Assembly: GCF_025660475.1 (NCBI RefSeq)
Contig: NZ_JAOUSF010000003.1
Location: 434,001-498,000, forward strand
Source of the DNA: Perspicuibacillus lycopersici
GTDB lineage: Bacteria; Bacillota; Bacilli; Bacillales; Caldibacillaceae
Length of the DNA stretch: 64,000 bases
Direction of reading: 5' to 3'
This document shows, piece after piece, positions 60,537-64,000 of this stretch. The position numbers and the translations under genes were made by a program. The notes below the pieces were generated by a model. The model was not told where the DNA came from. It did no database searches and saw nothing but the letters and a program-made list of their open reading frames with translations. How positions within the stretch are numbered: position 1 is the stretch's first letter; each line of letters starts with the position of its first letter.

Positions 60537-61136
60537 TTACAATGACGTTAATTTTTTCAACGCCAGTTTAATATATTGGTCTGTCGTTAATTTTTCTTTT
60601 TCTAACAATGGCGCAACTCTATTAATTTCCTTTTGAGAATAACCTAATGCTTCGAGCGCTAACAACGCTTCAGTTACCTCAATATTTTCAGCTAATGTTA
60701 CCATATCCACTGGCAAATCTTCTCCAGTTTCTCCAAGGAAATCTTGTAATTTGCCTTTTAAATCTAAAATAATTTGTCTTGCTGTCTTTTTTCCTACACC
60801 AGGAAATTTCGTTAAAAAGTTTTCATTTTCCTGTTCAATTGCTTGAGCAATCTTTTGCGGCTCACCAGCTGCTAAAATCGCCAATGCACCTTTTGGACCA
60901 ATGCCCGATACATTTAATAATTTGGTGAAAAATTGCTTTTCTTCTCTCGTGACAAATCCATACAATGTATGTGCATCTTCCCGAATATGAAAATATGTAT
61001 ATACTTTCAGCTCTTTACCATCCATCGAAAATGCATATGGATTTGGAGTTAATAGTTGGTAGCCAATACTATTATTTTCAATCACAATATATTGTGGACT
61101 AATATATTTAATCGTTCCTACGATGTATTCGTACAA
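60537..61136 (-). CDS. ruvA: Holliday junction DNA-binding protein RuvA
   Basis: A 199-residue protein that binds the four-way junction and loads RuvB. Domain I (OB fold) starts [14 protein letters not shown]; domain II has paired helix-hairpin-helix motifs ([16 protein letters not shown] and [20 protein letters not shown]); domain III (about 150-199) binds RuvB ([16 protein letters not shown]). It is the first gene of ruvA-ruvB. Confidence 0.98.
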   Translation of the reverse strand: MYEYIVGTIKYISPQYIVIENNSIGYQLLTPNPYAFSMDGKELKVYTYFHIREDAHTLYGFVTREEKQFFTKLLNVSGIGPKGALAILAAGEPQKIAQAIEQENENFLTKFPGVGKKTARQIILDLKGKLQDFLGETGEDLPVDMVTLAENIEVTEALLALEALGYSQKEINRVAPLLEKEKLTTDQYIKLALKKLTSL

Positions 61137-61269
61137 TTCTCTCTCTCCCTAAATTAGTACTGTTTATCATTTTACCATATAATGTTCTTCTAGGAGAACT
61201 TCTGACCAATATTACTGCAATTAGAATTTTTTCTATTTATTATGAAATTTTTCTAATGTACTCGTACAT

Positions 61270-61316
61270 AAAAAAACACCGCACAACCGAATGACTTATT
61301 GATTGGTTGTACGGCT
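61270..61316 (-). terminator. Terminator of bofC
   Basis: On the minus strand GTACAACC pairs with GGTTGTGC around a 16-base loop, followed by GGTGTTTTTTTA. The left arm includes the last codons of bofC, so the stop codon lies within the hairpin. Confidence 0.85.
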
Positions 61317-61838
61317 ATATGGTTTGAAAGCATTTAATACCTTTTGGAAATCGTTTTTTGTACGAACTGGTATCCCTGTTTTCAATTGATCTTGTTTCGT
61401 GCTTTCTAGCTTTTCCATATCTAACTGAAAAAACGTATGAATAATCTGCATTTCTTCCGGTTTCCCATTAAAAATCGATAATGTTCCATTTTCCGTTAAT
61501 CCAAAATATCCATTCGCTTTCAATAATGGAGAAATATCATCTACATATTTTTTTAATACAACATGATCAGCATTTATATCTACTAGTTTCCAATCCTTAT
61601 ATTGCTTCCAAAGCTCATCCATTGCATAAATATTCTCTGTTATGATTTCTTCCTGTACTTCTCCATCTAAATAGGCTATTTGTAAGACAACAGTCAATTG
61701 TTGTTCGCTCACTTGATTACTGTCCGCATCGCTTTTGGCAAAAGTGTGTGGGTCGCCTAATGGATTAAAAAAAAACAAATCCAAGATAGCCGCGAATAAA
61801 AGAAGGGTCATCAATACTAGTCGTATTTTCATATTCAT
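61296..61838 (-). CDS. bofC: BofC (bypass of forespore C) protein
   Basis: A 180-residue exported protein made in the forespore, which restrains SpoIVB signalling to pro-SigK processing. An N-terminal signal-like segment (about 5-22) is followed by the BofC N-terminal domain (VLQIAYLDGEVQEE) and the C-terminal domain (YFGLTENGTLSIFNGKPE). The ATG at 61838 has GGGTGA five bases upstream; a GTG at 61847 has none. The target pathway fits the intact sigK elsewhere in this window. Confidence 0.93.
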   Translation of the reverse strand: MNMKIRLVLMTLLLFAAILDLFFFNPLGDPHTFAKSDADSNQVSEQQLTVVLQIAYLDGEVQEEIITENIYAMDELWKQYKDWKLVDINADHVVLKKYVDDISPLLKANGYFGLTENGTLSIFNGKPEEMQIIHTFFQLDMEKLESTKQDQLKTGIPVRTKNDFQKVLNAFKPYSRTTNQ

Positions 61839-61929
61839 TCTGCTCACCCTTTAATTAAATATTTCTCTTCACTATTAGTATTTTTACCATGTGTTAGCGA
61901 TAATAACCAATTCTATAAAAATTTTATAA

Positions 61930-61969
61930 AAAAAGATATTTTGTTCGGCAACGAAACAAAATATCCTTT
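61930..61969. terminator. Terminator of ysxE
   Basis: AAAGATATTTTGTT pairs with AACAAAATATCCTTT, with CGGCAACG at the tip, just after the ysxE stop. T-rich sequence follows on the minus strand. Confidence 0.85.
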
Positions 61970-61972
61970 AAC

Positions 61973-62956
61973 TTATAATTTTTTTAGGAAAAAGTTAATC
62001 TGATGATAAACATAAAGAATTCTCTCATATTGTTCCACTAGTAATTTCCTTATATAGTGAAGCTTGTAATCGACCGCAATAGAAGCATTGGACAGGACGC
62101 GATTTATCTCTCGAAATACATCACTAGGAAAAGCGAGAGCCGCCAAAAACCAAGGATGCCTTTCATATTTTTTTAATGGCGCAATGGAGAATATGCTGGA
62201 AATATTCCAATTTACAAATGGGAGAATCCGCATTACATATTGTAGATCATCAATAATTGGCAGTGCACGTGCACATAAATCAAAATCAATCAAATATAAT
62301 TTCCCGCGATTGTCTCGAATAAAATTATGATTTGCACAATCGCCGTGAATGATGACATTGTCCTCGTGTAGCAAATGTTTACTATATCTCTCCATTTCTT
62401 CAAGTGACCAATTAGCTATAGTTAAATAATTATCAAGCAGCTCACGACGTAACAAATGATTGAATAATGGAAGATGTTCCTTAAATTGCTGGAGTCTTAT
62501 GTTCCATTTCATTTCTTGATCAAATGGTGGAAACAATAGCTTTTCTGATATTGATAATGACGTAGTAATCCGATGAAATTGATTTAATAGAAAAATCCCT
62601 GATAACCGATCCGTTTCTGATCGAAATGAAAACTTCCTAATCGACGGTTCTATGTAAGAAATGATTGCAAAATACTCTCCTAAACTTTGAAGCAATGTAT
62701 CACTATCGGTTAAAAACTGATACGTAGGAAAGGAGAATTTTTTTAAATGGTCCGTTAAAAGCTTTTGTCTTTGAAACTGCTGGGTGGAAGGAAATTGTTT
62801 GACAATCATCGGGGATTTTCCAGCTGCTTTCAAATAATACACGCGTGCGTTAATCGGAATTAATTGTGTAACATGCATAATATTTTCCAAAAGAGAAAAG
62901 AGACGATCCTGTTGACCGTCCCTATTATTTTTATGATTAATCGTCACTACTTTCAT
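61973..62956 (-). CDS. ysxE: CotS-family spore coat protein YsxE
   Basis: A 327-residue protein with the fold of aminoglycoside phosphotransferases and the CotS/YutH family. The catalytic-loop-like motif VIIHGDCANHNFIRDN and the metal-binding LYLIDFDLCARA are both present, but members are spore coat or coat-associated proteins with no proven kinase activity. The ATG at 62956 overlaps the end of the SafA-like gene by 20 bases; a longer frame reaches 63004. In B. subtilis ysxE lies next to spoVID, another coat morphogenetic gene. Confidence 0.85.
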   Translation of the reverse strand: MKVVTINHKNNRDGQQDRLFSLLENIMHVTQLIPINARVYYLKAAGKSPMIVKQFPSTQQFQRQKLLTDHLKKFSFPTYQFLTDSDTLLQSLGEYFAIISYIEPSIRKFSFRSETDRLSGIFLLNQFHRITTSLSISEKLLFPPFDQEMKWNIRLQQFKEHLPLFNHLLRRELLDNYLTIANWSLEEMERYSKHLLHEDNVIIHGDCANHNFIRDNRGKLYLIDFDLCARALPIIDDLQYVMRILPFVNWNISSIFSIAPLKKYERHPWFLAALAFPSDVFREINRVLSNASIAVDYKLHYIRKLLVEQYERILYVYHQINFFLKKL

Positions 62957-64000
62957 CGTCCAATCTTGGTTGTTGCATGCCAAAATTACCTTGCATTTGA
63001 CCAAACATATCTGGACTCATTCCATATCCATAAGGCATTCCTCCAAAGCCTGGTGTCTGCCAGCCTTGAGCTCCTGGTGCCATTGGCATTCCTCCAAAGT
63101 CTGGTGTCTGCCAGCCTTGAGCTCCTGGTGCCATTGGCATTCCTCCAAAGTCTGGTGTCTGCCAGCCTTGAGCTCCTGGTGCCATTGGCATTCCTCCGAA
63201 CTCTGGTGTCTGCCAGCCTTGAGCTCCTGGTGCCATTGGCATTCCTCCGAACTCTGGTGTCTGCCAGCCTTGAGCTCCTGGTGCCACTGGCATTCCTCCG
63301 AAGCCTAGTGTCTGCCAACCTTGAGCTCCTGGTGCCATTGGCATTCCTCCGAACTCTGGTGTCTGCCAGCCTTGAGCTCCTGGTGCCATTGGCATTCCTC
63401 CGAAGCCTGGTGTCTGCCAGCCTTGAGCTCCCGGTGCCATTGGCATTCCTCCAAAGTCTCCTTCTTGCCAGCCTTGAGCTTCTTGTGCTATCGGCATTTC
63501 TCCAAAGTCTCCTCCTTGCCAAGGTTGACCATCAGGGTCCATCCCCATTCCACCATAGCTTGGCACTTGCCAGCCTTGAGTTCCTGGTACCATTGGCATT
63601 CCCATGTCTTGCGCAAAACCATCGTTATCTTCAATGGATGAATCCATACCTGCTTGCTCATCCATTAGTCCGGATGGTTGTTGTGCGGTCGGAAACAAGC
63701 CTGGAAATGCCCCGCTTCCAGGCATCATCGGTTGCATGCCTGTTGGGAAAGCTGATGGATTGCTTGGTAATGCATATGGTACAGGAGGAAATGAAGAACC
63801 TCCACATCCACAATCATCATTTTGCATAAATCCTGGGAAAACCATATTTGGCTGCATCATTGGAAATGTTGGTGCAGGATATCCCATTGACATATCATTA
63901 ACTCCTTGAACAGGTGTTAATGGCATTTGGCTATTAAATACATTTGAATCATCTGGTGACATATCATCCTCCCATTGTGGATCAAACGGGGTCGAAAAAG
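62937..64000 (-). CDS. SafA/SpoVID-like coat morphogenetic protein, C-terminal part
   Basis: At least 354 residues of a Gly/Pro/Met/Gln-rich protein; the frame is open to the window edge, so the N-terminus (expected LysM domain) is outside. Visible parts: a Met/Pro-rich segment with FMQNDDCGCGGSSFPPVPYA, then eight near-identical 17-residue repeats GGMPMAPGAQGWQTPxF plus degenerate copies, and a tail ending SSDD. This composition is typical of the C-terminal region of SafA/ExsA proteins, which link coat to cortex. Position next to ysxE would also fit SpoVID. I leave the symbol open; an apparent ATG at 63962 is unlikely to be the start. Confidence 0.7.
   Translation of the reverse strand, partial: FSTPFDPQWEDDMSPDDSNVFNSQMPLTPVQGVNDMSMGYPAPTFPMMQPNMVFPGFMQNDDCGCGGSSFPPVPYALPSNPSAFPTGMQPMMPGSGAFPGLFPTAQQPSGLMDEQAGMDSSIEDNDGFAQDMGMPMVPGTQGWQVPSYGGMGMDPDGQPWQGGDFGEMPIAQEAQGWQEGDFGGMPMAPGAQGWQTPGFGGMPMAPGAQGWQTPEFGGMPMAPGAQGWQTLGFGGMPVAPGAQGWQTPEFGGMPMAPGAQGWQTPEFGGMPMAPGAQGWQTPDFGGMPMAPGAQGWQTPDFGGMPMAPGAQGWQTPGFGGMPYGYGMSPDMFGQMQGNFGMQQPRLDDESSDD
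63034..63441. repeat. Tandem array of eight 51-bp repeats
   Basis: Eight consecutive units of 51 bp, each encoding 17 residues of the SafA-like protein, differ at only a few positions (the residue before Phe is G, E or D; one unit has Leu for Pro and one has Val for Met). More divergent units continue to about 63590. The array keeps reading frame, and also keeps an antisense frame open. Confidence 0.95.

Noticed and set aside
63034..63441. Could the regular repeats be a CRISPR array?
   Set aside because: Units are contiguous with no unique spacers, and they are inside an open reading frame of period 17 codons. No cas gene is present.
62986..63522. A 178-codon minus-strand frame of Arg/Asn/Thr-rich repeats
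   Set aside because: It is the same repeat array in another frame; the real gene uses the frame that encodes the coat-like Gly/Pro/Met repeats.
62864..63829. A 321-codon plus-strand open frame with Leu/Ser/Ala-rich repeats
   Set aside because: It lies antisense to the SafA-like gene and is open only because the 51-bp repeats are a multiple of three. There is no ribosome site and no family resemblance; it is a by-product of the array.

Overview
The window is a low-GC, AT-rich chromosomal segment from an endospore-forming member of the Bacillaceae. The evidence is gpr, sigK, spoVB, bofC, sda, a CotS-like ysxE and a safA-like coat gene together with a complete comE locus, and a gene order that follows Bacillus subtilis almost step by step (yqxA-gpr-rpsT-holA-comE-yqeM...yqeG-sda, sigK-yrhC-mtnN...greA-udk...alaS, recD2...cymR-rarA-tcdA-6S RNA-aspS-hisS-dtd-relA-apt-recJ-secDF-comN-spoVB, yajC-tgt-queA-ruvBA-bofC). 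The abundance of A+T, TTG/GTG starts and protein similarity suggest an Oceanobacillus/Gracilibacillus/Virgibacillus-type genus, but the species cannot be fixed from this sequence alone.

Layout. 1-4.3 kb: yqxA and gpr (minus), rpsT (plus, TTG start), a decayed IS3-family end, holA (minus) and tiny yqzM (plus). 4.3-9 kb: DNA-uptake operon comEA-comEB-comEC (minus) with divergent comER. 9.3-13.6 kb: a tight ribosome-assembly and NAD operon yqeG-yqeH-yhbY-nadD-yqeK-rsfS-yqeM (minus) that lacks the usual aroE. 13.6-18.7 kb: sda behind a cluster of DnaA boxes, psd and pssA for phosphatidylethanolamine synthesis, pepF, and an uninterrupted sigK. 18.7-31.8 kb: yrhC, mtnN, yrrS-pbpI, greA, udk, trmR, mltG, the yrzL-ruvX-yrzB trio and alaS with an alanine T-box. 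31.9-40.4 kb: recD2, yrrB, mnmA, the cysteine desulfurase gene, cymR, rarA and tcdA. 40.5-50.6 kb: 6S RNA, aspS and hisS behind a T-box, dtd, relA, apt and recJ. 50.7-64 kb: secDF, comN, spoVB, yrbG, yrzE, yajC, queA-tgt, ruvA-ruvB, bofC, ysxE and the repeat-rich C-terminal part of a SafA-like coat protein that runs off the right edge.

Most genes lie on the minus strand. The plus-strand islands are rpsT, yqzM, comER, sda, pssA, sigK, rarA, spoVB and yrzE. Themes that recur are translation and tRNA modification (alaS, aspS, hisS, mnmA plus its sulfur donor, tcdA, trmR, tgt, queA, dtd), DNA repair and recombination (ruvAB, ruvX, recJ, recD2, rarA, holA), protein export (secDF, yajC), competence (comE and its post-transcriptional regulator comN), and sporulation.

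I found no phage, CRISPR array, defence island or clearly new system; the region is core genome. The points most worth a second look are the overlapping Asp/His specifier in the hisS-aspS T-box, the 51-bp in-frame tandem repeats in the SafA-like gene, the nested palindromic element between queA and tgt, the perfect hairpin between comEB and comEC, the DnaA-box cluster at sda, and several local gene absences relative to B. subtilis (spoIIP, aroE, trhP1/trhP2, mccAB/yrrT).
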